Part shown: positions 26,901 through 34,707 of the stretch, one piece after another
Position numbering within the stretch: the stretch's first letter is position 1
How the letters are laid out: every line of letters begins with the position of its first letter
Source of the DNA: G963678445 sp963678445
Lineage (GTDB): Bacteria > Hydrogenedentota > Hydrogenedentia > Hydrogenedentales > G963678445
NCBI GenBank assembly: GCA_963678445.1
Contig: OY782877.1
Span: forward strand, 806,001 to 870,000
Length of the DNA stretch: 64,000 bases
Direction of reading: 5' to 3'
The notes under the pieces: generated by a model
The model's database searches: none
Seen by the model: only the letters and a program-made list of their open reading frames with translations
What the model was told of the DNA's origin: nothing
Program-made: the position numbers and the translations under genes

Positions 26901-27653
26901 ATGACCAAACAACTGGAGTTTATATGGGACTCCTCGTCTGAGTCCAAAGTTTCCCCTACCGCCATTTCCACCCGCAAAACGCTGGAAATGGCGCTTAGCA
27001 ATGCCACGGCGCTTCCGATCCAGCTCACCATCACCAACAACACCTCCACCCTCATGTCATTCAAACGCCACACGCCGCCCAAAGTAACACAGTTACGCCT
27101 CCATCATATGTTTCTCAGCGCACCGCCCGCCGTACAACATGCCCTCGCCCAATGGGTCCTGCGCCCTAAAAACCGTCGATACGGCGCGGTCCTCGATCGT
27201 TTTATCCGAGAACAACGCCACCAGATTCGACCGCGCACCGAGCGTCTCCGCCCACGGCACACCCAAGGCGAGCATTTTGATTTGCAGGCCATCTTCAAAC
27301 AGCTCAACGCGCAACACTTCCAGTCAACACTGTCGTGCGCGATTACCTGGGGAAAACATAGCGGCAATAAACGGCGGCGTTCCATCCGCTTTGGCAGCTA
27401 CGCCGAGTATGAAAACCTTATCCGCATCCACCCACTGCTGGATCAGGACTTCGTGCCCGCTTATTTCCTGCACTATATCGTTTTCCACGAAATGCTCCAC
27501 GCCCATCTTGGCGTGCATGAACGTACACCGCAGGGTAAAAGACGGGTGCACTCGGCACAGTTCAAAGCATTGGAAAAAACCTTTCCCGACTATGAACGCG
27601 CGCTCACCTGGATGAATCGCCCAGCGACCCTGCGACGCCTCGGTCTTCAATGA
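26901..27653 (+). CDS. SprT-like zinc metalloprotease-fold protein
   Basis: This 250-residue protein has a C-terminal SprT-like domain. FHEMLHAHLG supplies the zinc motif HExxH, and the later HSAQFKALEK gives a plausible third histidine ligand and the usual helix. The upstream part is basic (NKRRRSIRFGSYAEYENLIRIHPLLD matches the strand and loop before the metal helix). SprT-family proteins relate to the Spartan/Wss1 group, some of which process DNA-protein crosslinks; most bacterial members are uncharacterised. The ATG at 26901 follows GGGGAT and is preferred over an in-frame start at 26685, which would run through a non-coding repeat. No neighbour points to a pathway. Confidence 0.82.
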   Translation: MTKQLEFIWDSSSESKVSPTAISTRKTLEMALSNATALPIQLTITNNTSTLMSFKRHTPPKVTQLRLHHMFLSAPPAVQHALAQWVLRPKNRRYGAVLDRFIREQRHQIRPRTERLRPRHTQGEHFDLQAIFKQLNAQHFQSTLSCAITWGKHSGNKRRRSIRFGSYAEYENLIRIHPLLDQDFVPAYFLHYIVFHEMLHAHLGVHERTPQGKRRVHSAQFKALEKTFPDYERALTWMNRPATLRRLGLQ

Positions 27654-27748
27654 TAAAATAAAGAACGCTTGCATGCCATTGGTCGGACCGGTACAGTAAA
27701 AAAACAGCGCAGAAAAGGCAACCCCGGGAAAGGATACAGCGCGTGCGC

Positions 27749-28330
27749 ATGCCACAATGGGCGACCAACATCATACGCAGATGTATCTTCCTGCTTGTCA
27801 CCTTGATCTGCTGCCTTATCAGCATGAGTATCTCATACCACCTGGTGCGCTATTGGATGCGCGATTTGGCCATGGTGCAACGCGTCGAACCACAACATAT
27901 TGTGGCAGGAACCCATCTGCGGCGTTGGTCTAACCAATTGCTGGAGGAGACAGAACGCCTCCTGAGCCGCCTCCCCTTGTCACAGCTCGCCGTCGGACAC
28001 AAGGAAGAACGGTGGAGCACGTATACATTCAAACCCATCGTGCAACAACTGCGCCGCGATATCCCCCTTCAGGCGCAACGGCTCGACCCTGTACTACTCG
28101 CTGAATTGGGCTGCTACCGGCGCCTGCTCCGAACCCTCGATCGCCTTTCCGCAGCCGCTGCGCATCCTCAGGATCGGGTGTTGCGCCGCATAGCACTGCG
28201 CGAAGTCATCGAAACGGTCCAGGATATCGAGGACTACCTGAGACAACACGGCCTTGCCGCCTACCTCAGCGAGACGCCCCGCCCCCTGACTCCGTTACAA
28301 CGCCTTTTGAAACGCGCAGAACCCGCTTGA
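27749..28330 (+). CDS. Single-pass membrane protein of unknown function
   Basis: This product of about 193 residues has one strong N-terminal transmembrane segment (CIFLLVTLICCLISMSISY). A soluble, mostly helical region rich in Leu, Arg and Gln follows, with heptad-like stretches (RWSNQLLEETERLLSRLPL, QLRRDIPLQAQRLDPVLLAEL). Positive charges before the helix put the C-terminal part in the periplasm. A GTG at 27743 is also in frame, but the ATG at 27749 is simpler; GGGAAAGGA lies upstream. It follows the SprT-like gene by about 95 bp. I do not recognise the family and assign no function. Confidence 0.65.
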   Translation: MPQWATNIIRRCIFLLVTLICCLISMSISYHLVRYWMRDLAMVQRVEPQHIVAGTHLRRWSNQLLEETERLLSRLPLSQLAVGHKEERWSTYTFKPIVQQLRRDIPLQAQRLDPVLLAELGCYRRLLRTLDRLSAAAAHPQDRVLRRIALREVIETVQDIEDYLRQHGLAAYLSETPRPLTPLQRLLKRAEPA

Positions 28331-28358
28331 GAATACCAAGGAGGTCGCATAGAATAAG

Positions 28359-28466
28359 AAGTGGTCCAGCGAATAGAATATGCTCCTTACCGTCCCGGAG
28401 CACCGCAAAAACTTCGTTTTTTAGGACAACTTTTCAGACTTTAAGGCACTAATATGACCTGTTCAG
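28359..28466 (+). repeat. Dispersed intergenic repeat, copy 4
   Basis: This shortened copy reads GTGGTCCAGCGAATAGAATA, then TGCTCCTTACCGTCCCGGAG, GCAAAAACTTCG, an AGGACAACTTTT box and GGCACTAATATGACC. Relative to copy 2 it lacks the GGCCACACCC block. It lies 28 bp after the stop of the membrane protein gene and ahead of the sigma factor gene. Confidence 0.75.
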
Positions 28467-28583
28467 CAACCATGGAAAAAAAAGTGTGATGTTTTTTGCT
28501 ATCGCTTGTACTATCCACGGAACAACAATCGAGGACATTGCCAAATGGGAGCCGTTTGCGTTACCCCTCAGACGGGGGACGCG

Positions 28584-29174
28584 ATGAATACAACCAATAC
28601 GCCAACAGATGAACGCCTCATGGAATGCCTGCAAGCAGGCCAGGAAGAGGCGTTGGCTACGCTTGTGCTGCGCTATCAGAACGATGTCTTCCGCTTTTGT
28701 CTCCATTATTTGAAAAACGTTGAAATCGCCAAAGAAATGGCGCAAGAAACTTTTTTGCGTGTATTTACCGCACGCCAGCGCTTTGATGTCTCGCGTAGCT
28801 TCAAGCCTTGGATGCTGTGCATTGCACGCAATCTGTGTCTGAACGAGTTGAAACGTAAAAAAACCGTGCACATGGATTCGCTGGAGGAATACGCCAGTAG
28901 TGCCCGCACGGAATCGGGTGAGGTCTTTGCCTCGCCAGACGATACCCCCGCCGAGCAGCTTGCGCAAAAGGAGCGGCAACGCTTCTTGCTGCAAATGCTC
29001 GATGAATTGCCCGAAGATGCGCGGGAAATTGTGGTACTACGGTATTTTCAGCGCATGCAGGCGCGGGAAATTGCTGAAGTCGTCGACAGCACGGAAGGCG
29101 CGGTACGTACGCGACTGCACCGGATATTGAAACAACTGCGCAAAAAATGCGCGCCTATGAAAGAAGAAATGTGA
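28584..29174 (+). CDS. ECF-type RNA polymerase sigma factor
   Basis: This 196-residue group 4 sigma factor has a region 2 around LVLRYQNDVFRFCLHYLKN and EMAQETFLRVFTARQRFDVSRSFKPWMLCIARNLCLNELKRKK, which melts and reads the -10 element. Region 4 reads LPEDAREIVVLRYFQRMQAREIAEVVDSTEGAVRTRLHRILKQL, the -35 helix-turn-helix. An acidic linker of about 40 residues joins them. The frame extends to 28506, but the ATG at 28584 is preceded by GGGGGA and starts at the usual family position. The anti-sigma gene overlaps its end (GTGA), as expected for a coupled sigma and anti-sigma pair. The target promoters were not identified. Confidence 0.92.
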   Translation: MNTTNTPTDERLMECLQAGQEEALATLVLRYQNDVFRFCLHYLKNVEIAKEMAQETFLRVFTARQRFDVSRSFKPWMLCIARNLCLNELKRKKTVHMDSLEEYASSARTESGEVFASPDDTPAEQLAQKERQRFLLQMLDELPEDAREIVVLRYFQRMQAREIAEVVDSTEGAVRTRLHRILKQLRKKCAPMKEEM

Positions 29175-31090
29175 AGCATTCCGCCTGTGACATATACTCC
29201 TCGGCCCTTATGGCCTACCTCGAGGGCGCACTCGCCCCACAGGAAAAAGCGGCCCTGGAAGCCCATTTGCAGGAATGTGACACTTGTCATGCCGAATATG
29301 AGCATTTGCAAGCGCTCGATTCGAGCCTGTTTGCACTTGCCGATACCCTTGTCGAACAAACCCCGACAATCGATTTGGTCGACGCCGTGATGAAAAACGC
29401 CGATCCGACACAGGTATGCGACGATGCGGTCCTCAATGATGAGGCCCGGATGATGGCCTATATCGAAGCGGAATCGGACGAGGCGGAAAGCACCCATATT
29501 CAGACTTGTTTATCACACGCTCCCGCACATCGGGAAGAAGTGTGCGCACTGACCGCACTACATCAGGAATTGCAAACGCTGGCCCAGGCGCTTCCCACGT
29601 CCCCTGCGGTCGATTTGGTCGACGGGGTATGTCAACGCGCCCGGCAGTTGTCCCAGGAAGCCACTGAGGATACCCCGGAGACGTACTCCGATGAAGAAGC
29701 CGCAGAAATTGCAACACTCGAAAAGGATTTGCAGGCACTCGGTGATTCATGGACAGAAAACGCGCCTGAGGTGGATTTGGTTGACGCAGTCATGCAGACG
29801 ATTCAACCCTCCGTGAAAAGCACTAAAGGAAATATCGTCTCGCTGCGCAATGCAAACAAACGTCGTTTTGCACAACAAAGCATGCGCCGCAGCCTCCTGG
29901 CCATTGCCGCATCTGCGCTGTTGGCTATTGCCCTCGGCTTTACCGCATGGCAATTCTCACAAGCGCCCGCACCGGTTCAAATGGCGAAAACCACTTCCAC
30001 TACACCGTCCCCTGCCCTTTCACCGACATCCGGCCAGGCGCAACAACCTGTTTCAGACGCCACCTCTTCAACCGGGATCGATGTGCGCCTGCAAACGGAA
30101 GATACCTCCGCTGACGATATCCATACACATAACTTTGCGCGGCTGAGCCGCCTCACCCTGAAAGATACTATCCTCATGCGACGCCAGGCTCTGCTTGAGA
30201 ATCCGCAGGCCGTAGCGCAATTGGGACAATGGGCCTCGCTGACTCCAGCAGAGGCGCGCACCTTGCTCACTGCCAATGATTTGAACACCGAGGCCGTATT
30301 GGGGGCACTGCAATTCCTGCCCATCGAAGAAGCCAATGCACTCTTACGGGCAGCCGTTGCAGAAAATCCGGACGACCCCATGTTGCGCTATGCACTGGCC
30401 AAAAACTACGCCTCAGACCCTGCCTACTACGAAGAAAGTCTGGAGCAGTTGTCCGCATGGAAAACACTGGACACGGAAAACAGTATGCCCCTTTGGATGG
30501 AAGCAAAGTTGCGTTTCGAAAACGGGCAAGACACAGAAGCGCTGGAAGCACTGGCGCAGGCCGCCCTGCGTGGCGGGACGGAAAATTACGCGCTGGACGC
30601 CGCCCGACAACGGCAGCAAGCCCTGGAAGCCAGCGGCATGTCCCAAGATGCCGCCCAATTCCTGGCGGCGACACACGCCGGCAGTGATGAATACACCTCG
30701 CTGACACAGTTGGGACAACAACTCCTGCAATATGGTAAAGCCTATGAAGCTGACAGAGAACCCGAAGCCGCCAGCGAAATCTACCATGCCGTAGCGACAA
30801 TGGGACAACGCATTGCCGACAACGCCACCCTTTCCAACGAACAACTCGCCGGATACGACATCGGCATGGCAGCGGTTGCTGCTCTCGAAGAGTTGTACGC
30901 CATCTTTACCGCGCCCGAAAACCAGTCGGCGCTACAAGCCACCTACAACGGAATCCTCACCGGACTAAACCACCTGAGCGAAATCATCACCGCATACAAC
31001 GAAGTCATCGCAACGTCCGACGAAGAAACCCTGGCCAATATTGCCAACCGCATCCTCGCAGAAGGCGATCTTCCCCTCGCAGAAGAATAA
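29171..31090 (+). CDS. Membrane anti-sigma factor with zinc-finger and three DLVDAVM modules
   Basis: This protein of about 639 residues starts with an anti-sigma zinc finger (zf-HC2 type: HSACD...HLQECDTCHAEYEHL), which binds and blocks the paired sigma factor. A second, degenerate finger-like segment follows (HIQTCLSHAPAHREEVCAL). Three copies of a short module then stand out: TIDLVDAVM, AVDLVDGVC and EVDLVDAVM, each preceded by an amphipathic L-rich helix. A transmembrane segment lies near residue 240-258 (LLAIAASALLAIALGFTAW). The periplasmic part has a low-complexity stretch and then helical repeats like TPRs (AVAENPDDPMLRYALAKNYASD). I prefer the GTG at 29171, which overlaps the sigma stop and begins just before the first Cys; an ATG at 29147 is also in frame. 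Confidence 0.85.
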   Translation: MKHSACDIYSSALMAYLEGALAPQEKAALEAHLQECDTCHAEYEHLQALDSSLFALADTLVEQTPTIDLVDAVMKNADPTQVCDDAVLNDEARMMAYIEAESDEAESTHIQTCLSHAPAHREEVCALTALHQELQTLAQALPTSPAVDLVDGVCQRARQLSQEATEDTPETYSDEEAAEIATLEKDLQALGDSWTENAPEVDLVDAVMQTIQPSVKSTKGNIVSLRNANKRRFAQQSMRRSLLAIAASALLAIALGFTAWQFSQAPAPVQMAKTTSTTPSPALSPTSGQAQQPVSDATSSTGIDVRLQTEDTSADDIHTHNFARLSRLTLKDTILMRRQALLENPQAVAQLGQWASLTPAEARTLLTANDLNTEAVLGALQFLPIEEANALLRAAVAENPDDPMLRYALAKNYASDPAYYEESLEQLSAWKTLDTENSMPLWMEAKLRFENGQDTEALEALAQAALRGGTENYALDAARQRQQALEASGMSQDAAQFLAATHAGSDEYTSLTQLGQQLLQYGKAYEADREPEAASEIYHAVATMGQRIADNATLSNEQLAGYDIGMAAVAALEELYAIFTAPENQSALQATYNGILTGLNHLSEIITAYNEVIATSDEETLANIANRILAEGDLPLAEE

Positions 31091-31149
31091 ACGGAGCCCG
31101 ATCTCTCCGCTATCCCTGCACTCGCCCCTACACCATTTTTGCTTTTGAC

Positions 31150-31196
31150 AAAGCTACACTTTGTCACGCTTTCCTCCCAAGCTTTGTTTCGTAGTG
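31150..31196. repeat. Palindromic element downstream of the anti-sigma gene
   Basis: TGACAAAG and CTTTGTCA form an 8-bp perfect stem (about 31146-31166). It is followed by AAGCTTTGTTTCG, which resembles the CGAAGC...GCTTCG palindromes at 39681 and 51489. It may act as a transcription barrier between the convergent genes. No T-run follows closely on the plus strand. Confidence 0.45.
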
Positions 31197-31206
31197 TTTG
31201 AGGCGG

Positions 31207-31288
31207 TAATTTTAGCATTAACGAAATCTCTCAATGAGTATACACGGCAGGAACCATACTTCTTGCCTGGGGTCGCTGGCCGCTGCCA
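31207..31288 (-). repeat. Dispersed intergenic repeat, copy 5, starting at a stop codon
   Basis: On the minus strand the sequence directly after the TAG of the S41-like gene reads TGGCAGCGGCCAGCGACCCC, then GGCAAGAAGTATGGTTCCTG, CCGTG and GAGATTTCGTT. This is a degenerate copy with the TATGG(T)TCCTGCCGT core retained. Its position immediately after a stop codon matches copies 2, 7, 9 and 10. Confidence 0.65.
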
Positions 31289-32647
31289 CTAGGGAAGGGG
31301 ATCGAGAATTTGCAGGGCGGCTTCGATGACGTAGTCCCGGGTGGCGTCGTAGCTGGCGGTGGGGTCGACGGGATAGTCGGGGTGGATGCCGTTGTCTTCG
31401 ACGATCTGGCGGGTTGTCGTGTAGGTGAGCCAGCGCGGCACGGTGAATTGCAGGCCGGTATCGAGTTCAAAGGTCTGCGGAAGTTCGATAGCGCCACGGC
31501 TGCGATCGCCTACAAGGCGTGCATTGTATGTACTGCGCAGCATCAACGCTAATGATTCGGCGGTACCCATGCATCGCTGTCCGATCAGGCACAATACGTT
31601 TCCGTAGTAATGGGTGCCGGAGGTTGGTGTAAGAAGACGGGAAACCAAGCCGGAAAAATCGTCATGGTTGGGGCCGTCACGTCGATCGCTAAAGGCATAG
31701 GTCAAGGTGGCATCTGTAAAGCGTCCTGCAATACGTGCGGCGGGCGCCAGCGCGCCTCCTTCATTCGCACGCAGGTCGATGATGATGCCCTCGGCGTTTA
31801 CATATTTCCGAAAAAGCGCCTCAAGCTGAGTCTCTGTAATAGCGTCAAAAGCCTCTTTTTCCAGTGAATCAATACGCAGATAGGCAATCTGCTCGGTCAC
31901 CCAAGCATGTCGCAGGGTATCGTTTCCAAGACTTTCATAGACGCCATTACGTGCATAGTTCGGCAGGGGTTGCGGCGGATGGTTTGGGGTAAAACTTCCT
32001 TCGTATCCCAGAGCGAGACCATCGGGCTGGATAATACGCACTTGCCAGTCGTGAAGCTCGTTCAAGACATCCTGCAGACGGAGCGCAAATTCGTCTTCGG
32101 TCATCGGTCGTACAAAGTTCGGGCGGTAGTAATTCGAGATCGCCAACCAATCCAGTTCCTTGTACACAAAGAAGGCATAATACTGGTCAAAGGTCTTCCA
32201 TACGGCATCGAAATAGGCCAGCATGGAGGTGCCGGAGGATTCTCCTTCCTCCTCCCCTTCGCTTTGTCCCTCTGTTTCCCCCTCATCTTCCCCTTCCACT
32301 TCACCTTCATCTTCCCCTTCACCTTCTTCTTCCCCCTCAGTTTCGCCTTCGACAGTCAGTTGTAGGGTCGCTGTTTCACCACTATGATTGGCCCGCACGG
32401 TGATCGTGGTCAGGCCAGGCGCGATTGCCGTAACACGCCCTGATGCATCTATGGTAGCTACAGCAGGCGTGCTGCTGCCCCACGAAAATGACGTGTCGTA
32501 GGAATCCGTTGATTGCACCGTCAACTGAAGCGTATCGCCCACCTGCAAAACGGTGGTTTGCGCACTGATAGAGATTTGTATTTCCGGACAACCTAGCAAG
32601 CTGGCGATGAATCCAATCAACAGCAACCATTTTGTATAATTCAACAT
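31289..32647 (-). CDS. Lipoprotein with Ig-like domain, EGE linker and S41-like protease domain
   Basis: This 452-residue lipoprotein has lipobox LLGC near residue 20. A bacterial Ig-like (BIG_2) domain follows (LQVGDTLQLTVQS...PAVATIDASGRVTAIAPGLTTITV), then a low-complexity linker made almost wholly of Glu, Gly, Asp and Ser (about 100-142). The C-terminal domain resembles tail-specific proteases of family S41: an N-terminal helical part (VWKTFDQYYAFF), LIDLRANEGG-type GIIIDLRANEGGALAP, and the block NVLCLIGQRCMGTAESLAL. In active relatives a Ser stands three residues before the Glu of that block; here it is Gly. The protein may therefore be a non-catalytic binding relative. The family identity is good, the loss of activity an inference. 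Confidence 0.82.
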   Translation of the reverse strand: MLNYTKWLLLIGFIASLLGCPEIQISISAQTTVLQVGDTLQLTVQSTDSYDTSFSWGSSTPAVATIDASGRVTAIAPGLTTITVRANHSGETATLQLTVEGETEGEEEGEGEDEGEVEGEDEGETEGQSEGEEEGESSGTSMLAYFDAVWKTFDQYYAFFVYKELDWLAISNYYRPNFVRPMTEDEFALRLQDVLNELHDWQVRIIQPDGLALGYEGSFTPNHPPQPLPNYARNGVYESLGNDTLRHAWVTEQIAYLRIDSLEKEAFDAITETQLEALFRKYVNAEGIIIDLRANEGGALAPAARIAGRFTDATLTYAFSDRRDGPNHDDFSGLVSRLLTPTSGTHYYGNVLCLIGQRCMGTAESLALMLRSTYNARLVGDRSRGAIELPQTFELDTGLQFTVPRWLTYTTTRQIVEDNGIHPDYPVDPTASYDATRDYVIEAALQILDPLP

Positions 32648-32674
32648 GGTGATCTTTCCTGTCCGTAAATTATG

Positions 32675-34702
32675 TTAAGCGCCTGTTTCTATCTGTCGTC
32701 GCTCTAAGGCGAGCATACGGTCACGATATTCGGCGGCCTTTTCAAAATCAAGTTTTTCAGCAGCCTCCGTCATTTTTTTACGCAACATACGGATGGTCTT
32801 CTTCATATCCTGATCCGACATATACTCGGCAGCGCTTTCCGCTGCTATGGGCAGTATCTCGCCTGCACCTGCGGCAATGGCGTAATCGGATTTTTTGCCA
32901 CCTTGTAAACTTTCCAAAAGGTTGGTGATATTTTTCTGAATAGACCTTGGCGTAATCTTGTGCGCCTTGTTATGGGCCAACTGTTTTGTACGACGTCGCG
33001 ACATCTCGTCCAGCGCACGTTGCATGGAGCCGGTCACTTTATCGGCATACATGATGACGCGCCCATCCACATTGCGTGCGGCGCGGCCACACGTCTGAAT
33101 AAGACTGGTGTCCGAACGCAGATAGCCTTCTTTATCCGCATCAAGGATGGCCACCAGCGCGACTTCAGGAATGTCGAGTCCCTCGCGAAGCAGGTTGATG
33201 CCCACCAATACGTCGTAGGCGCCCTCGCGTAATTCGCGTATAAGTTCGATACGCTCCAGCGTCTCTACATCAGCATGCAGATAACGGATACGCACGCCCA
33301 GTTCGCGGTAGTACTCGGTTAAGTCTTCCGCCATGCGTTTGGTGAGTGTCGTAATCAGGATGCGCTCACCCCGTTTTGTACGTGTGCGCACCTCATCCAA
33401 CAGATCGTCGACCTGGTTCGAGGCCGGGCGCACTTCAACTTCCGGGTCAACCAGTCCTGTAGGACGCACCACCTGCTCCACAATAAGCCCCTCACTTTTT
33501 TTCAATTCGTAGTGCGCGGGCGTGGCGCTGATGTAGATGGTCTGGTTAAGTCGTTCCTCAAATTCTTCAAACATAAGCGGGCGGTTGTCGCGTGCACAAG
33601 GAAGGCGGAAACCGAAATCGATCAGTTTGTCTTTGCGCGAACGGTCGCCCTTGTACATTGCCCCCACCTGAGGAATGGACATATGGCTTTCGTCCACAAC
33701 GAGCAAGAAGTCCTGGGGAAAATAGCTCAACAGGGTGTAGGGCGCCTCACCGGGAAGACGGCCTTCCAGATGGCGTGAATAATTCTCGATACCGCTGCAA
33801 AAACCAATCTCGCGCAGCATTTCCAAATCATAACGTGTACGCTGTTCCAAACGCTGTGCGAACAGAATCTCGTTCTGCGCCTCAAACTCCGCCAGACGCT
33901 CGCCCAGCTCCACCTCGATACTCTCGATAGCCCGCTGCAATGTATCCCGCTCTGTAGCGTAATGCGTACTGGGGTAAATGGTGGCGCGTCGCAGCTTTTT
34001 CAAAAACGTACTGCGCAGGGGATCGATTTCAGAAACTTGTTCTACTTCGTCGCCAAAAAACTCCACACGAATAGCACGATCCGTTTCGTAAGCAGGAAAA
34101 ATATCCAGCACATCGCCACGCACCCGAAACGTTCCCCGGTGAAAATCGGCGTCGTGGCGGGTGTATTGCATGGCGATCAGGCCGTCGATAAGCTGTTCGC
34201 GCGGATATTCTTCTCCTGGCGTAATCTCGACCCTCAGGGCTTGGTAGGTTTCGGGGGAACCGATACCGTAGATACAGGAAACGCTGGCGACAATGATGCA
34301 GTCGCGCCGGGTAAGCAATGCTTTGGTGGCGGAATGGCGCATCTTGTCGATTTCATCGTTGATAGAGGCATCTTTTTCAATAAAGGTATCGGTAGAGGGC
34401 ACATAGGCCTCTGGCTGGTAATAATCGTAGTAGCTCACGAAATATTCGACGGCGTTATGGGGAAACAATGCCTTGAATTCGCCATAAAGCTGTGCCGCAA
34501 GAATTTTGTTGTGCGCCAGCACCAAGGTAGGACGGTCGGTACGCGCGATTACATTGGCGATGGTAAACGTTTTGCCCGATCCCGTCACCCCCAGCAGCAC
34601 CTGGTGCGGCAACCCTTCCTCCACCCCTAATGTAAGTGCATCTATGGCTTGGGGCTGATCGCCCGCAGGCTTAAAATCTGTTACTAATTCAAAGTGGCTC
34701 AT
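32675..34702 (-). CDS. uvrB: Excinuclease ABC subunit B
   Basis: This 675-residue DNA damage-verification helicase of nucleotide excision repair receives DNA from UvrA and recruits UvrC. All landmarks are present: Walker A GVTGSGKTFTIANV near residue 39, the beta-hairpin block SYYDYYQPEAYVP that inserts between the strands, and the DEAD-like VVDESH. The C-terminal helicase motifs include INLLREGLDIPEVALVAILDADKEG and QTCGRAARNVDGRVIMYAD. A C-terminal UVR domain (LRKKMTEAAEKLDFEKAAEYRDRM) contacts UvrC. Length is normal for the family. It lies only 5 bp downstream of rel on the same strand, so the two are probably cotranscribed. Confidence 0.98.
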   Translation of the reverse strand: MSHFELVTDFKPAGDQPQAIDALTLGVEEGLPHQVLLGVTGSGKTFTIANVIARTDRPTLVLAHNKILAAQLYGEFKALFPHNAVEYFVSYYDYYQPEAYVPSTDTFIEKDASINDEIDKMRHSATKALLTRRDCIIVASVSCIYGIGSPETYQALRVEITPGEEYPREQLIDGLIAMQYTRHDADFHRGTFRVRGDVLDIFPAYETDRAIRVEFFGDEVEQVSEIDPLRSTFLKKLRRATIYPSTHYATERDTLQRAIESIEVELGERLAEFEAQNEILFAQRLEQRTRYDLEMLREIGFCSGIENYSRHLEGRLPGEAPYTLLSYFPQDFLLVVDESHMSIPQVGAMYKGDRSRKDKLIDFGFRLPCARDNRPLMFEEFEERLNQTIYISATPAHYELKKSEGLIVEQVVRPTGLVDPEVEVRPASNQVDDLLDEVRTRTKRGERILITTLTKRMAEDLTEYYRELGVRIRYLHADVETLERIELIRELREGAYDVLVGINLLREGLDIPEVALVAILDADKEGYLRSDTSLIQTCGRAARNVDGRVIMYADKVTGSMQRALDEMSRRRTKQLAHNKAHKITPRSIQKNITNLLESLQGGKKSDYAIAAGAGEILPIAAESAAEYMSDQDMKKTIRMLRKKMTEAAEKLDFEKAAEYRDRMLALERRQIETGA

Positions 34703-34707
34703 GGCCT

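Noticed and set aside
32220..32350. Tandem DNA repeat in the S41-like gene
   Set aside because: The repetition is a coding low-complexity linker rich in Glu and Gly (EGE), not a separate DNA element.
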